DNA of 64,000 nt, from contig NZ_CVRR01000006.1 in assembly GCF_001406815.1 (NCBI RefSeq), positions 1-64,000 on the forward strand, in the 5' to 3' direction. The translations under genes and the position numbers were made by a program. The notes below the pieces were generated by a model that was not told where the DNA came from, did not search any database, and saw only the letters and a program-made list of their open reading frames with translations. The DNA is from Roseburia faecis (lineage in GTDB: Bacteria; Bacillota; Clostridia; Lachnospirales; Lachnospiraceae). Positions 27,172 to 36,530 of this stretch are shown here, one piece after another. The stretch's first letter is position 1; each line of letters starts with the position of its first letter.

Positions 27172-27198
27172 AGCACAAACTTTCCCAATTGTTTTAAA

Positions 27199-27236
27199 TA
27201 AAAAGAACTTCACGGAAATAAATTTCCATGAAGCTC
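27199..27236 (-). terminator. cysK terminator
   Basis: On the minus strand GCTTCATGGAAAT and ATTTCCGTGAAG form a near-perfect 12-13 bp stem with a 2-nt loop, followed by TTCTTTTTATTT. It lies about 100 bases after the cysK stop. Confidence 0.75.
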
Positions 27237-27338
27237 TCCGCACATGGACTTTCCTTTCTGGTTTCCACATGCCTTTATTATAATGGATTCATCCGCAAAA
27301 CGGAATAAATAAAGTCTGAACTTTTTCCGAATTTTATC

Positions 27339-28271
27339 TTAATCCTTGAACAGATCGGTAGAATAATAACGGTCTCCGCTGTCCGGAAGAAGCGCTACAA
27401 CTGTCTTACCCTTAAACTCCGGTCTCTTTGCTACTTCGATGGCAGCCTTTAATGCTGCTCCGGAAGAAATACCTACCAGCACGCCTTCCTCTTTTGCAAT
27501 ATATTTGGAATACTCGAAAGAGTCTTCATTGGAAACCGGGATTACTTCGTCGTAAATCTTGGTATCGAGTGTGTTTGGAATAAATCCGGCTCCGATACCC
27601 TGGATCTTATGTGGACCTGCCTTTCCGGTAGACAATACTGCAGATGTCTCAGGCTCTACGGCAACGATCTTTACATCCGCGTTCTGGGATTTTAAATACT
27701 CACCAACACCTGTGATGGTTCCGCCTGTACCGACACCGGCTACAAATGCATCGACTTTTCCATCCGTATCTTCCCAGATCTCCGGTCCGGTTGTCTTCTT
27801 GTGTGCTGCCGGGTTTGCAGGGTTCTCAAACTGCTCCGGAATGAAGCTGTCTGCGATCTCTTTGTGAAGTTCCTCTGCCTTTGCGATGGCTCCCTTCATA
27901 CCCTTGCTTCCATCGGAAAGAACAAGTTCTGCACCATATGCCTTGATGATGTTACGACGCTCAATACTCATGGTCTCCGGAAGAACGATGATCAGGCGGT
28001 ATCCCTTTGCTGCTGCGATTGCCGCAAGACCGATACCTGTATTTCCGGATGTCGGCTCGATAATGGTGGAGCCCGGTTTTAATTTTCCGTCCTTCTCTGC
28101 CTGCTCAATCATCTCTTTTGCAATACGGTCCTTAACAGATCCTGCCGGGTTAAAGTACTCCAGCTTTGCAAGAAGTCTTGCCTCAAGGCCAAACTTCTTC
28201 TCGATGTGTTTAAACTCTACCAGTGGTGTGTGTCCGATCAGTTCCAATGTTCCTTCATAAATATTTGCCAT
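27339..28271 (-). CDS. cysK: cysteine synthase A (O-acetylserine sulfhydrylase)
   Basis: CysK makes cysteine from O-acetylserine and sulfide using PLP. 310 residues: [11 protein letters not shown] carries the PLP lysine, [12 protein letters not shown] the substrate loop, [16 protein letters not shown] the phosphate-binding loop, and [11 protein letters not shown] the PLP pyridine-nitrogen serine. The start at 28271 (MANIYEG) is eight bases from GGAGG; an in-frame TTG at 28286 would overlap that site. Monocistronic, with a near-consensus promoter carrying an Rrf2-like motif. It supplies cysteine to the neighbouring SUF and ISC desulfurases. No T-box is visible in the leader. Confidence 0.95.
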   Translation of the reverse strand: MANIYEGTLELIGHTPLVEFKHIEKKFGLEARLLAKLEYFNPAGSVKDRIAKEMIEQAEKDGKLKPGSTIIEPTSGNTGIGLAAIAAAKGYRLIIVLPETMSIERRNIIKAYGAELVLSDGSKGMKGAIAKAEELHKEIADSFIPEQFENPANPAAHKKTTGPEIWEDTDGKVDAFVAGVGTGGTITGVGEYLKSQNADVKIVAVEPETSAVLSTGKAGPHKIQGIGAGFIPNTLDTKIYDEVIPVSNEDSFEYSKYIAKEEGVLVGISSGAALKAAIEVAKRPEFKGKTVVALLPDSGDRYYSTDLFKD

Positions 28272-28324
28272 TTTATTATCCTCCAATTTACTCTCTCTGA
28301 TTTAATCCCTTATTTTCATACTTC

Positions 28325-28379
28325 TTTAGTAGGAATTATCTGTTGTTATGAATATACACCCTTTCCCAAACGCTGTCAA
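28325..28379 (-). promoter_or_regulatory. cysK promoter with Rrf2-like operator
   Basis: On the minus strand TTGACA (28374-28379), 17 bp, TATATT (28351-28356). Just downstream, across the expected transcription start, the plus strand reads TTAGTAGGAAT (28326-28336), identical over 11 bases to the left part of the palindrome in the isc promoter at 39851-39870. This suggests shared control by an Rrf2-family repressor (CymR- or IscR-like). Confidence 0.65.
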
Positions 28380-28567
28380 CTACTTTTTACGATATTATTT
28401 TATACCCCTAAAAAAATACACGACACTCCTTATATTTTACTCCGCTTTGCCACAATTAAGACTCCAAAATTTTAACAGAGCCAGAAACTGCACAAAATTC
28501 GTAACGTATCCTATAAGAAGCATCGTGTATTTTTATCTATATGTGTATGAAAAGCCCTCCGACTTTA

Positions 28568-29026
28568 TTACTCGTCATCCTCATCGTCATCATCGTCCGC
28601 ATCCTCACCGAGCAAAGCCTCTTTTAAAGTTCTCCAGCCAAGGACTGCACACTTCACACGCGCCGGCATATGGGCGATATCGCGGAGTGCCGATGCCTCC
28701 TCAAGAGAATCAATCTCCTCCTCGCTGGCATCGCCTTTGATCATTTTCATAAAGATTTTCCCCATCTGCAGGGCCTCTTCTTTTTTCTTTCCGACAATCA
28801 TGCCAAGCATGATATCTGCGGAAGCCTGGGAAATCGCGCATCCGTCCCCGACAAATGCACCATCGGTAATCGTGTCGCCATCCGTCTTTAATTTCAGGAA
28901 AATATCATCCCCACAGCTCGGGTTGACACCCTCAAGCACAATATCCGCATCCGGCAGATCATGTTTAAACTCCGGGCGCACGTTGTGCTCCGTTAAGATT
29001 TCATTATAAAAACTTCTATTTTCCAT
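28568..29026 (-). CDS. sufU: SUF scaffold / sulfur-transfer protein
   Basis: SufU accepts persulfide sulfur from SufS in Gram-positive Fe-S assembly. 152 residues, U-type fold, with the three zinc/sulfur cysteines in NPSCGDD, GDGCAISQASADIM and RVKCAVLGWRTLKEAL, and the insertion between the second and third cysteine that separates SufU from IscU. The tail is highly acidic (EDADDDDDEDDE), more than usual. It overlaps sufS by 11 bases. Last gene of rrf2-sufCBDSU. Confidence 0.93.
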   Translation of the reverse strand: MENRSFYNEILTEHNVRPEFKHDLPDADIVLEGVNPSCGDDIFLKLKTDGDTITDGAFVGDGCAISQASADIMLGMIVGKKKEEALQMGKIFMKMIKGDASEEEIDSLEEASALRDIAHMPARVKCAVLGWRTLKEALLGEDADDDDDEDDE

Positions 29027-30251
29027 ATCCCATTCGCTCCCTTATACTTGCGATGCTTGCTACAAATTGATCGGCTTCTTCTTCGGTATTGTAAAACATA
29101 AAGCTTGCCCGTGTGGCGGAACTGATACCCAGATAATTCAAAAGCGGCTGCGCACAATGATGTCCGGCACGCACACAGATGCCATCGGCAATTAAAATCT
29201 CGCTCACATCGTGTGGATGCACGTCATCAATGGTAAATGTAAGAATTCCGGTGTGTTCTTCGGCCCGGTCAGATCCAAGTACATGCACATGTGGAAGTTC
29301 TTTCAATCCGTCAAACGCACGCTTTGTCACGGCAAGTTCCCGCTCCTGCATCACGTCAAAGCCAACAGACTGTGCGTATTTTATGGCAGCATGCAGTGCT
29401 ATGGCACCGGCAGCATTTACGGTTCCCGCCTCGAACTTATGCGGAAGTTCTGCGTATTTTGCGCTCTCGCGGGTCACGGATTCGATCATCTCTCCACCGG
29501 AAAGAAACGGCGGCATTTTCTTTAACAGTTTTTTCTTTCCATATAACACACCAATTCCCATCGGTCCGAAAATTTTATGTCCGGAAAATGCAAAGAAGTC
29601 TGCATCCAGCTCCTGCACATTGACCGGCATATGCGGGGTGCTCTGTGCCCCATCCACCACGATAATGGCATTTTTTTCATGTGCCATGGCTGCGATCTCT
29701 TTGATTGGATTGATCCGCCCAAGGACATTGGAAACCTGTGTGATTGCGACGATCTTCGTCTTTTCTGTAATCTGTTCCCGCACCTGATCCAGATCGAGAG
29801 ATCCATCCGGGCGGCACTCGATAAACCGCAGTTTTGCTCCTGTCTGTCGGGCGACCATCTGCCATGGCAGAAGATTGCTGTGGTGCTCCATGATGGAGAC
29901 AAGAATTTCGTCCCCTTCTTTTACATTGGTTAAACCATAACTGTACGCTACAAGGTTCATACTCTCGGTCGTGTTTCTTGTAAAAATAATTTCCCGCGCG
30001 GATTTGGCTCCGATAAAATCACGCACGCCTTTTCTGGCATTTTCATACAGTTCGGTTGCTTCCACACTCAGCGGATAATTTCCACGCAGCGGATTTGCAT
30101 TGTGTTTCAGGTAAAAATCGCGTTCTGCATCAATGACACACTGTGGACGCTGGGAAGTTGCCGCATTGTCGATATAGATCCATTCCCTGCCATCGACTGT
30201 ATTTTCCCCGATTTCTGACAGCAGTGGAAAGTCCTTGCGATAATCGGTCAT
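29016..30251 (-). CDS. sufS: cysteine desulfurase SufS
   Basis: This PLP enzyme releases sulfur from cysteine for SUF cluster assembly. 411 residues, class V fold, group II type: IYIDNAATSQRP start, TRNTTESMNLVAYSYG, DGAQSTPHMPV with the PLP Asp, FSGHKIFGPMGIGVLYG with the PLP lysine, and RAGHHCAQPLLNYLG with the catalytic cysteine on a short loop. The ATG at 30251 follows the sufD stop by one base and has GGGGAGG seven bases upstream, inside the sufD end. A farther start at 30278 would overlap sufD. Confidence 0.95.
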   Translation of the reverse strand: MTDYRKDFPLLSEIGENTVDGREWIYIDNAATSQRPQCVIDAERDFYLKHNANPLRGNYPLSVEATELYENARKGVRDFIGAKSAREIIFTRNTTESMNLVAYSYGLTNVKEGDEILVSIMEHHSNLLPWQMVARQTGAKLRFIECRPDGSLDLDQVREQITEKTKIVAITQVSNVLGRINPIKEIAAMAHEKNAIIVVDGAQSTPHMPVNVQELDADFFAFSGHKIFGPMGIGVLYGKKKLLKKMPPFLSGGEMIESVTRESAKYAELPHKFEAGTVNAAGAIALHAAIKYAQSVGFDVMQERELAVTKRAFDGLKELPHVHVLGSDRAEEHTGILTFTIDDVHPHDVSEILIADGICVRAGHHCAQPLLNYLGISSATRASFMFYNTEEEADQFVASIASIRERMGYGK

Positions 30252-30252
30252 G

Positions 30253-31161
30253 CTACACCTCCCCGAGTTCTTCGTCAATCATTCTGGCAAAGCTGTCGTC
30301 TTTGATGATTCCTTTCAGGCGGTCAATGTTTGCTCTTGCCATAATATTTTCCGCGTGCTCTTTGTCGATTCCGCGGCTGGCAAAATAAAACATGGTATCC
30401 TCATCAAGTTCCCCAATCGTTGCACCGTGATTACCAACGACATTTTCCTCGGAGCATAAGATCACCGGAACGGTTTTATTCTCCACATCATCGCCAAGCA
30501 TCAGTACATTTTCCAGCTCGTTTCCGACAGAATCGGAAGAGCCGGTCTTAAAATCAATCGTTCCACGGAAGATCTTCTTTGCACCGTCGCGCAGGGCACC
30601 GCCCACGTTGATCTCACTCTCTGTATGCTTTCCAAAGTGGTTGACCACTTCATTCATGTCGATGATATGTGTGTGCTGCCCGATATAGCCGATATCGCTC
30701 CTAAAGCTGCTCGCATCGCCGTTTAAGTTGATGGTCGTATCGGAATAGATATCTCCTTTTCCGAGATAAATCTGTACCAGCTCGATACGGGCATTTTTTG
30801 CACATTCTCCCTCAATCTGATTGTACACAAGAGAATTTTCTGCTGTGTGCTGCAGCTGCACCAGACGCACCCGTGCATGTTCTTCCACCGAAAGGCTTGT
30901 CCTTACGGCAAGTTTTTCCTCTGTCTGATAATCCATAAACACGGTCACCTGCTTACCTGCCGGTGCTATGATATGGATCTTTTTGCTGCTGTATCTTCCC
31001 TCTCCGGTAATGGAAAAGCGTACCTCTTCGGTGCTTCCCGCTGTCACGGTTTCCTCCGGAAGTTCTGTTGTATGTTCTTTGTCCCACGGAAGCTTGGTCT
31101 CGTTGACATGTAACCAATACCAGGTCTTCGATGGAAGTTTATTGATTGTCATTTCTGTCAT
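30253..31161 (-). CDS. sufD: SUF scaffold component SufD
   Basis: SufD pairs with SufB in the SufBC2D cluster-building complex. 302 residues, a short form lacking the long N-terminal region seen in proteobacteria. The SufBD beta-helix core is present: DTTINLNGDASSFRSDIGYIGQHTHIIDMNEVVNHFGKHT, then FRGTIDFKTGSSDSVGNELENVLMLGDDVENKTVPVILC and GNHGATIGELDEDTMFYFASRGIDKEHA, with the conserved HGA-ig-l-d motif. It lies ten bases after sufB. Confidence 0.93.
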   Translation of the reverse strand: MTEMTINKLPSKTWYWLHVNETKLPWDKEHTTELPEETVTAGSTEEVRFSITGEGRYSSKKIHIIAPAGKQVTVFMDYQTEEKLAVRTSLSVEEHARVRLVQLQHTAENSLVYNQIEGECAKNARIELVQIYLGKGDIYSDTTINLNGDASSFRSDIGYIGQHTHIIDMNEVVNHFGKHTESEINVGGALRDGAKKIFRGTIDFKTGSSDSVGNELENVLMLGDDVENKTVPVILCSEENVVGNHGATIGELDEDTMFYFASRGIDKEHAENIMARANIDRLKGIIKDDSFARMIDEELGEV

Positions 31162-31171
31162 TGTTCTCCTC

Positions 31172-32578
31172 CTAACCTATGCTTCCCTTCATCTCCAGCC
31201 GGATCAGGTTGTTCATCTCAACCGCGTACTCGACCGGAAGTTCCTTGGATACGTTGTCTGCAAATCCACTGACTAAAAGTGCCCGGGCATCTTCTTCCGT
31301 CATGCCTCGTGACATCAGGTAAAAGACGGCATCGTCGCTGATGCTTCCGATTTTTGCCTCATGCCCCACAGCGGCATCTTTCGTGCGGATATCCATTGCC
31401 GGAATCGTGTCGGAACGGGACTCGGAATCCAACATCAGGGACTGACAGGATACGGCGGATTTTGATCCTTTCGCATTCTTTGCCACGACCACGCTGCTTC
31501 GGAAGGTACTGATTCCACCGTCTTTGCTGATGGAACGGGTATTCATATAGGAGCTGGTGTTTGGTGCGGCATGTACGACTTTTGCACCGGTATCCAGATT
31601 CTGTCCATGTCCGGCAAATGTCACACCGGTAAATTCCATTTTGGCACCCTCACCCTTTAATACGCTCATCGGGTACAGACAGCCCACATGGGAACCAAAC
31701 GATCCGGAAACCCACTCAATCGTTCCGCCTTCCTCGACGGAAGCACGCTTGGTATTTAAGTTGTACATATTCTTGGACCAGTTTTCGATCGTGGAATAAC
31801 GAAGCTTTGCATTTTTCTTGACGAACAGCTCTACACAGCCCGCATGCAGGTTGGCTACGTTATATTTCGGAGCCGAACATCCCTCGATGAAATGAAGGCT
31901 CGCGCCCTCGTCCACGATGATCAGTGTATGCTCAAACTGACCGGCTCCTTTGGCATTCAACCGGAAATAAGACTGCAGCGGAATGGACACGTGCACGCCC
32001 TTTGGCACATAGACGAACGAACCACCGGACCATACGGCTCCGTGCAGTGCTGCAAACTTATGGTCATGCGGGGTGACAAGTTTCATGAAATACTTGTGTA
32101 CCATGTCCGCATATTCTCCTTTTAAGGCGCTTTCCATATCGGTGTAGACAACGCCCTGTGCGGCAACCTCGTCTTTGACATTGTGATATACCAGCTCGGA
32201 ATCGTACTGGGCACCGACACCGGCTAAGGATTTCCGCTCGGCCTGCGGGATTCCCAGACGCTCAAATGTCTCTTTGATGTCTTCCGGCACATCCTTCCAG
32301 GATGCCTGCATTTTGGAATGTGGACGGACATAGGTGGCAATGTGATCCATGTCTAGTCCCTCAATTGACGGTCCCCAGTCCGGAACCGGCATCTCATTGT
32401 AAATCTGTAAGGACTCCAGGCGGAACTGCTGCATCCATGCCGGATCGCCCTTTTCTTTGGAAAGCTGCTCCACGATCTGTGGGGTCAGACCTTCTTTCAT
32501 TCTGTATGCATCTTTTTCCTCATCGCGGATATCATAGATGCTGCGGTCGATATCTTCTACCTGACTCTTTTCTCTCAT
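31172..32578 (-). CDS. sufB: SUF scaffold protein SufB
   Basis: SufB is the main scaffold on which the SUF Fe-S cluster forms. 468 residues, the family's usual length, from the ATG at 32578 (MREKSQVEDIDRSIYDIRDEEKDAYRMKEGLTP), eight bases from AAAGGTG. Recognisable parts are GGSFVYVPKGVHVSIPLQSYFR, EGCSAPKY with a conserved Cys, KRASVEEGGTIEWVSGSFGSH, and the C-terminal HEAKIGSISDDAVFYLMSRGM. An in-frame start 57 bases upstream would overlap sufC and is less likely. Confidence 0.95.
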   Translation of the reverse strand: MREKSQVEDIDRSIYDIRDEEKDAYRMKEGLTPQIVEQLSKEKGDPAWMQQFRLESLQIYNEMPVPDWGPSIEGLDMDHIATYVRPHSKMQASWKDVPEDIKETFERLGIPQAERKSLAGVGAQYDSELVYHNVKDEVAAQGVVYTDMESALKGEYADMVHKYFMKLVTPHDHKFAALHGAVWSGGSFVYVPKGVHVSIPLQSYFRLNAKGAGQFEHTLIIVDEGASLHFIEGCSAPKYNVANLHAGCVELFVKKNAKLRYSTIENWSKNMYNLNTKRASVEEGGTIEWVSGSFGSHVGCLYPMSVLKGEGAKMEFTGVTFAGHGQNLDTGAKVVHAAPNTSSYMNTRSISKDGGISTFRSSVVVAKNAKGSKSAVSCQSLMLDSESRSDTIPAMDIRTKDAAVGHEAKIGSISDDAVFYLMSRGMTEEDARALLVSGFADNVSKELPVEYAVEMNNLIRLEMKGSIG

Positions 32579-32594
32579 TTCGCACGCACCTTTC

Positions 32595-33341
32595 TTACTG
32601 TTCAAATTCCTCAAAACCGTTTTCGTTGATCTCATCTACTAAGGAAGCGTCTCCGTTTTTCACGACTTTTCCTTCGTCCATGACATGAGTTACATCCACA
32701 TGCAATGACTCTAAAATTCGTGTGCTGTGGGTGATAATCAAAAGACTTCCCTTGCATTTTTCTTTATAAAGCTGGATTCCTTTGGATACGGTACGGACAG
32801 CATCCACATCCAGTCCGGAGTCGGTCTCGTCAAGAATTGCAAGCTTTGGCTCTAACATAAGCATCTGCAAAATCTCTGCTTTTTTCTTCTCACCACCGGA
32901 AAAGCCGACATTTAAATCACGCTCTGCATAGGACTCGTCCATGGAAAGAAGTTTCATGGTCTCGGTCAGTTTTTTCTTGAAATCCCACAGACGGACACGC
33001 TTTCCGGTCTTCTGCTCGAGTGCATTACGGATAAATGCGCTCAATGTCACCCCCGGAACTTCCAGCGGATTCTGGAAGGAGAGGAAGATTCCTTTTTTCG
33101 CACGCTCATTCACCGGCATCTCTGTGATGTCCTCTCCGTCAAAAAAGATCTGTCCGGATGTGATGGCATATTTCGGATGCCCGGTGATGGCATAGCCCAG
33201 GGTGGATTTTCCGGTTCCGTTCGGTCCCATCAGAACATGCACTTCGTCTTTTCCGACTTCTAAATTTACTCCGTGTAATATTTCTTTATCTTCAACGTTT
33301 ACGTGCAGATCTTTGATCTCTAATAAGTTTTTTTCAGACAT
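32595..33341 (-). CDS. sufC: SUF ATPase SufC
   Basis: SufC is the ABC-type ATPase that drives the SufBCD complex in the cytosol. 248 residues from the ATG at 33341, eight bases after GGAGG. Walker A is GPNGTGKST, the Q-loop SFQNPLEVPGV, the signature VGFSGGEKKKAEIL, Walker B LAILDETDSGLD, and the switch His ITHSTRIL. No membrane partner is encoded, as expected for Suf. It lies 29 bases after rrf2. Confidence 0.96.
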   Translation of the reverse strand: MSEKNLLEIKDLHVNVEDKEILHGVNLEVGKDEVHVLMGPNGTGKSTLGYAITGHPKYAITSGQIFFDGEDITEMPVNERAKKGIFLSFQNPLEVPGVTLSAFIRNALEQKTGKRVRLWDFKKKLTETMKLLSMDESYAERDLNVGFSGGEKKKAEILQMLMLEPKLAILDETDSGLDVDAVRTVSKGIQLYKEKCKGSLLIITHSTRILESLHVDVTHVMDEGKVVKNGDASLVDEINENGFEEFEQ

Positions 33342-33370
33342 TTGTATTTCCTCCATATAAAACATGTTGT

Positions 33371-33796
33371 TTAACTTTCACAGGAATGCGTCTTCTGTGA
33401 AATCATATCCTCAAGGGTATGCTTCTCAAGGTAATCATTGATCACAGCTTCTAGTCCCTGCCAGAACGGAAGTGTGGTACACTCTGCGGTGCTCTCGCAC
33501 TTTTTTCCACCTTCACACAGGCACGCGACCGGAGCTAAATTTCCTTCGATCAGTTGAAGGATCTCAATTACTTTATATTCCAACGGTTGTTTGATCAGAC
33601 GGTAACCGCCACCCTTTCCGCTGGCACTCTCAAGCATCTTCCCTTTTGTCAGTATGGTCATAATACTTTCAAGATATTTCAGGGAAATGCCCTGCCTTGT
33701 GGCAATTTCTTTGACCGGAATGAATTCCCCGGAATTGTGCTGCGCAAGATCGACCATCACACGCAGTGCATATCTGCTTTTTGCGGATATCATCAT
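33371..33796 (-). CDS. Rrf2-family Fe-S-type regulator of the suf operon
   Basis: 141 residues. A winged-helix domain at the N-terminus (ISAKSRYALRVMVDLAQ, ISLKYLESIMTILTKG, GKGGGYRL) is followed by a dimer helix and the cluster-type cysteines CLCEGGKKCESTAEC near residues 90-105. Such proteins hold an Fe-S cluster and switch target genes with cluster supply. It is the first gene of rrf2-sufCBDSU and so probably autoregulated through the promoter at 33860-33888. GAGGTGG precedes the two possible ATGs. A second Rrf2 protein leads the isc cluster. Confidence 0.92.
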   Translation of the reverse strand: MMISAKSRYALRVMVDLAQHNSGEFIPVKEIATRQGISLKYLESIMTILTKGKMLESASGKGGGYRLIKQPLEYKVIEILQLIEGNLAPVACLCEGGKKCESTAECTTLPFWQGLEAVINDYLEKHTLEDMISQKTHSCES

Positions 33797-33859
33797 ATCG
33801 TTTTACCACCTCGTTTCATGAAATACGACCGCAGCGTATTCCGTGAGTTCTACGGTGTG

Positions 33860-33890
33860 ATTATAAGCCTACTCCCCTACTATGTAAATA
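33860..33890 (-). promoter_or_regulatory. suf operon promoter with TAGTAGG motif
   Basis: On the minus strand TTTACA (33883-33888), 17 bp, TATAAT (33860-33865). The spacer begins ATAGTAGGGGAGTAGG, holding two GTAGG words; together with CCCTA just upstream it forms an imperfect dyad over the -35. Nine of the ten bases ACATAGTAGG agree with the start of the isc operator. Confidence 0.7.
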
Positions 33891-34020
33891 GGGAAATGTG
33901 GAAAATCATGTTTTTCTTCCAGTACAAATTGCTGTTTAACTGCGTGGTCTGGGATCTTTTGTTTTTCAGAGGGACGGATTTGCGGTGGATTGTTCTAAAT
34001 ATAAGTTTTTTCGATGCGAC

Positions 34021-34187
34021 GGAAGAAGGGGGACATTCTCTTTCTCCAGAAAAATTTACAAGTCAGCGCCGATGTTGATTTCAGGTTAATTTGACAAAGG
34101 TTTTACTTTTATGCTATTAACGTTACATGATGGAACTACGGCGCAGTTGTAAATTTGTTCTTCCGAAAGAAATGTCCCCCTTCTTCC
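34021..34187. repeat. MITE-like element with 17-bp perfect inverted ends
   Basis: GGAAGAAGGGGGACATT (34021-34037) is the exact reverse complement of 34171-34187, 133 bp apart. Weaker inverted homology continues inward on both sides (AAATTTACAA then GCGCCG). No coding frame inside. Size, ends and lack of genes fit a miniature inverted-repeat element or a long-stem RNA. Confidence 0.65.
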
Positions 34188-34386
34188 TGTAGATAGGAAA
34201 ACTATAAGTAAAAGAATGATGTCCGCAAATCCTGTCTGTGGAACAAACATAAAGGCACCAGAACCTGCAGTTAAAGGGACGCCTCAAAAGCAGCTACGAA
34301 TGCCATGAACTGGAATAAGCATAAAAATACCCTGTTAAATCACTTGATGATAAGGCCGGGTATCTATAGATGAAAAATTAAAGGTT

Positions 34387-34505
34387 TAGGTGACGGTTTT
34401 CCGAAATTTTAAGGCTTGAAATCAGGAAATGTCACCTATATAGTAAAAATTGTTTCTCCAGATACCAGTTTTTTAGAAAAAGCGGTACCTGGAGAAGCAA
34501 TTTTT
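34387..34505. repeat. two adjacent intergenic hairpins
   Basis: Hairpin one: TAGGTGAC (34387-34394) with GTCACCTA (34431-34438), plus TTTCC/GGAAA inside. Hairpin two: 34445-34466 pairs with 34484-34505 over about 20 bp (AAAAATTG, TTCTCCAG, TACC) with two mismatches and a 17-nt loop. The second has A and T tracts at its ends and could terminate transcription both ways. Confidence 0.65.
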
Positions 34506-34690
34506 GATCTATAGAGACTTTCCGGTATCTGAATGTTAAATTTTCAATATATAGGTACCGCAATGGTATCTTTTACATGAATTTTATTGGTATAGATACC
34601 ACGATGGCATCTTTTACTGAATTTTATTGATATAGGTATCACGATGATCTTTCCTATGAATTTTGATTATATAGAAATCTTCCTTTATTT
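34499..34690. repeat. ~40-bp degenerate tandem repeats, about five units
   Basis: Units start with AATTTT at 34499, 34539, 34580, 34620 and 34659 (periods 40, 41, 40, 39), each followed by TATAG and a GATACC- or GGTATC-like word. Divergence between units is considerable. No cas genes, and the units directly abut, so this is not a CRISPR array. Confidence 0.65.
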
Positions 34691-34811
34691 ATAATTTGAT
34701 AATATCCATTCATATAAATACTTCAATAGAACTATTGTTTCACAAAATACCATCAATGAAATTTCCATCTATAATTTCTGGTGCGCAAAAAACGGTATTT
34801 TCTATAAAATG

Positions 34812-34843
34812 AAAAAAGACCCACGAATCTCTCATGAGTCTTT
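34812..34843 (-). terminator. terminator of the Ig-like protein gene
   Basis: On the minus strand AAAGACTCATGA and TCGTGGGTCTTT form a 12-bp stem with few mismatches and a 5-nt loop, followed by a T-run (TTTTTTCATTTT). It lies about 25 bases after the stop. Confidence 0.75.
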
Positions 34844-34868
34844 CTCCATTTTAGTTTTTTTGCAAAAT

Positions 34869-36410
34869 TTATTTATTTTTTACAGTGACTTTGCACTTAT
34901 TTGTGATACCGTTAGATTTTACAGTAATGGTAACTTTTCCTGCTTTCTTTGCCTTGATCACACCCTTGGAAGATACGGCTGCGATCTTAGTATTCGAAGA
35001 TTTGTAAGTTACTTTTCCAATGCTTCCCTTTACGCTCAACTTCGCAGTCTTACCTTTTTTCAGGGTTACTGTCTTTTTGTTTAAGGTTGGATTTTTAACG
35101 GTAATTTTTACCTGTCCACTTACACCGTTGTTAGTTGCGGTGATGATAACAGAGCCTTTCTTTACAGCGGTAACTTTACCGTTGGCATCTACTTTGGCTA
35201 CCTTCGGGTTGCTGCTGGTGTAGGTTGTAATTCCGCTTCCGGATACGACATTTGCAAGGATATTGGTCTTACCCTTTACGTACAGTGTGGTATTTTCGCT
35301 GACAACTGCAACTTTTGTGTCACGCTTGATATAGCTGATGGAAGAACCGTCCGGAGTCTCAAAGGTAAGGATGGTTGCCTCACCTTTCTTTGTGATGGCA
35401 TACTTGCTGGCCTTTGTAAGTTTCTCACTGTCGGTTGAGATGTATACACCACTGCTTACATCTTCTTTTCCATCATTGTCATATGCATAAAATGTAAATG
35501 GACTCTCGGTATATGTTCCGGTTCCATTCGGATCGAAATACGTCACTCCGGTTCCGTCCGCTTTCAGTTCACAATACATTTTTGCGTTTTTATACTGCGG
35601 ATTGCTGGCATATGCGGACATATCTGCATCCCAGACACCTGCTAAAACGCTCTGCTGTGCTGCGGTATCTGCATTCTTCATTTCTGCAAGATTTTCGGTA
35701 CAGAATAAAGCGATGCAGTTTTGGATCATCTGCTCGTTTTTCTCTGTCAGTGCACTCTTTAAGATACCGGAGCCTACCCAGTTTGCATATTTTCCGGTGT
35801 TGAGTTTTAACAGTTCTGTCAGATCGCTGCCGTAACGGAATTCAATGTGATAGGTTGTTGCCGGAGTATCCGGGCAGAGGAATACATACTTAAACTCATC
35901 CTCGTTTTTGTCTGTGCTCTGGAATACATAACCTTCCATCACACCGCTGAGTGCATCTTTTTTCAAAAACTTATACGTATGGGAAACTTTTTTGCTGTCG
36001 CTTGTGGTAAATTCTACTTTGCCACCGTCCTGGAAAGAAACTTCCTTTACATCATTGATAAATCCACAGTAAAATGCATTTGGATCTGCTTTGTCACCGT
36101 AGGTCGTAGAACCCACGGAAGCCTTCAGCGTCTTTACGGCTTCTGCTACAGCACTTCCTCCGACAACGGCTGCTGCGTCATCGTTCCAATACTTATTGTA
36201 TTTTACATCAAATAATGCATCCTTGAACAACTGGATGTAATCGCCTTTTACTGCGGTAAATAATTTATCCGCCTTGGAGCTGTCGGACTCCTCTGTCGGG
36301 ATCGTTGGTACACTTGTGTTGGTGCCTGCCGCCATAACCGGTGCTGCAGATGTTCCTGCTACCGTAATGGACAATAACAGTGCGAGTAATGCTTTGCGCA
36401 TCTTTTTCAT
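34869..36410 (-). CDS. secreted protein with two C-terminal BIG2 (Ig-like) domains
   Basis: 513 residues. A signal peptide (KKMRKALLALLLSITVAGTSAAPVMA, cut near residue 27) means export. Residues ~40-370 form an unrecognised region with DVKYNKYWNDD, YCGFINDVKEV and a stretch resembling a lipocalin-like sheet. Two bacterial Ig-like group 2 domains end the protein: TTLYVKGKTNILA-SSNPKVAKVDANGKVTAVKKGSVIITATNNG and the second with SSNTKIAAVSSKGVIKAKKAGKVTITVKSNG. No sortase motif or anchor; BIG2 may bind the cell wall or polymer. Its own promoter region and terminator make it monocistronic. Function unknown. Confidence 0.8.
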   Translation of the reverse strand: MKKMRKALLALLLSITVAGTSAAPVMAAGTNTSVPTIPTEESDSSKADKLFTAVKGDYIQLFKDALFDVKYNKYWNDDAAAVVGGSAVAEAVKTLKASVGSTTYGDKADPNAFYCGFINDVKEVSFQDGGKVEFTTSDSKKVSHTYKFLKKDALSGVMEGYVFQSTDKNEDEFKYVFLCPDTPATTYHIEFRYGSDLTELLKLNTGKYANWVGSGILKSALTEKNEQMIQNCIALFCTENLAEMKNADTAAQQSVLAGVWDADMSAYASNPQYKNAKMYCELKADGTGVTYFDPNGTGTYTESPFTFYAYDNDGKEDVSSGVYISTDSEKLTKASKYAITKKGEATILTFETPDGSSISYIKRDTKVAVVSENTTLYVKGKTNILANVVSGSGITTYTSSNPKVAKVDANGKVTAVKKGSVIITATNNGVSGQVKITVKNPTLNKKTVTLKKGKTAKLSVKGSIGKVTYKSSNTKIAAVSSKGVIKAKKAGKVTITVKSNGITNKCKVTVKNK

Positions 36411-36530
36411 AATTCTTCTCCTTTCAAAGTTCCGCAGTTAGTCTATTGTAACTGCTGTTAGTCTGTTTATTCTATGATAGTCTTTTCCCTATGTTATGTC
36501 AAGAAGGCAAAACAAAAATGGATATCATGT

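Noticed and set aside
26928-27188. 86-aa frame in the big inverted repeat
   Set aside because: It follows the repeat arm, has no ribosome site and no recognisable domain.
28280-28380. T-box or SAM riboswitch in the cysK leader
   Set aside because: Leader is about 70 bases, with no T-box sequence or multi-helix core.
34499-34690. Tandem repeats as a CRISPR array
   Set aside because: Units abut without unique spacers, diverge strongly and no cas genes are near.
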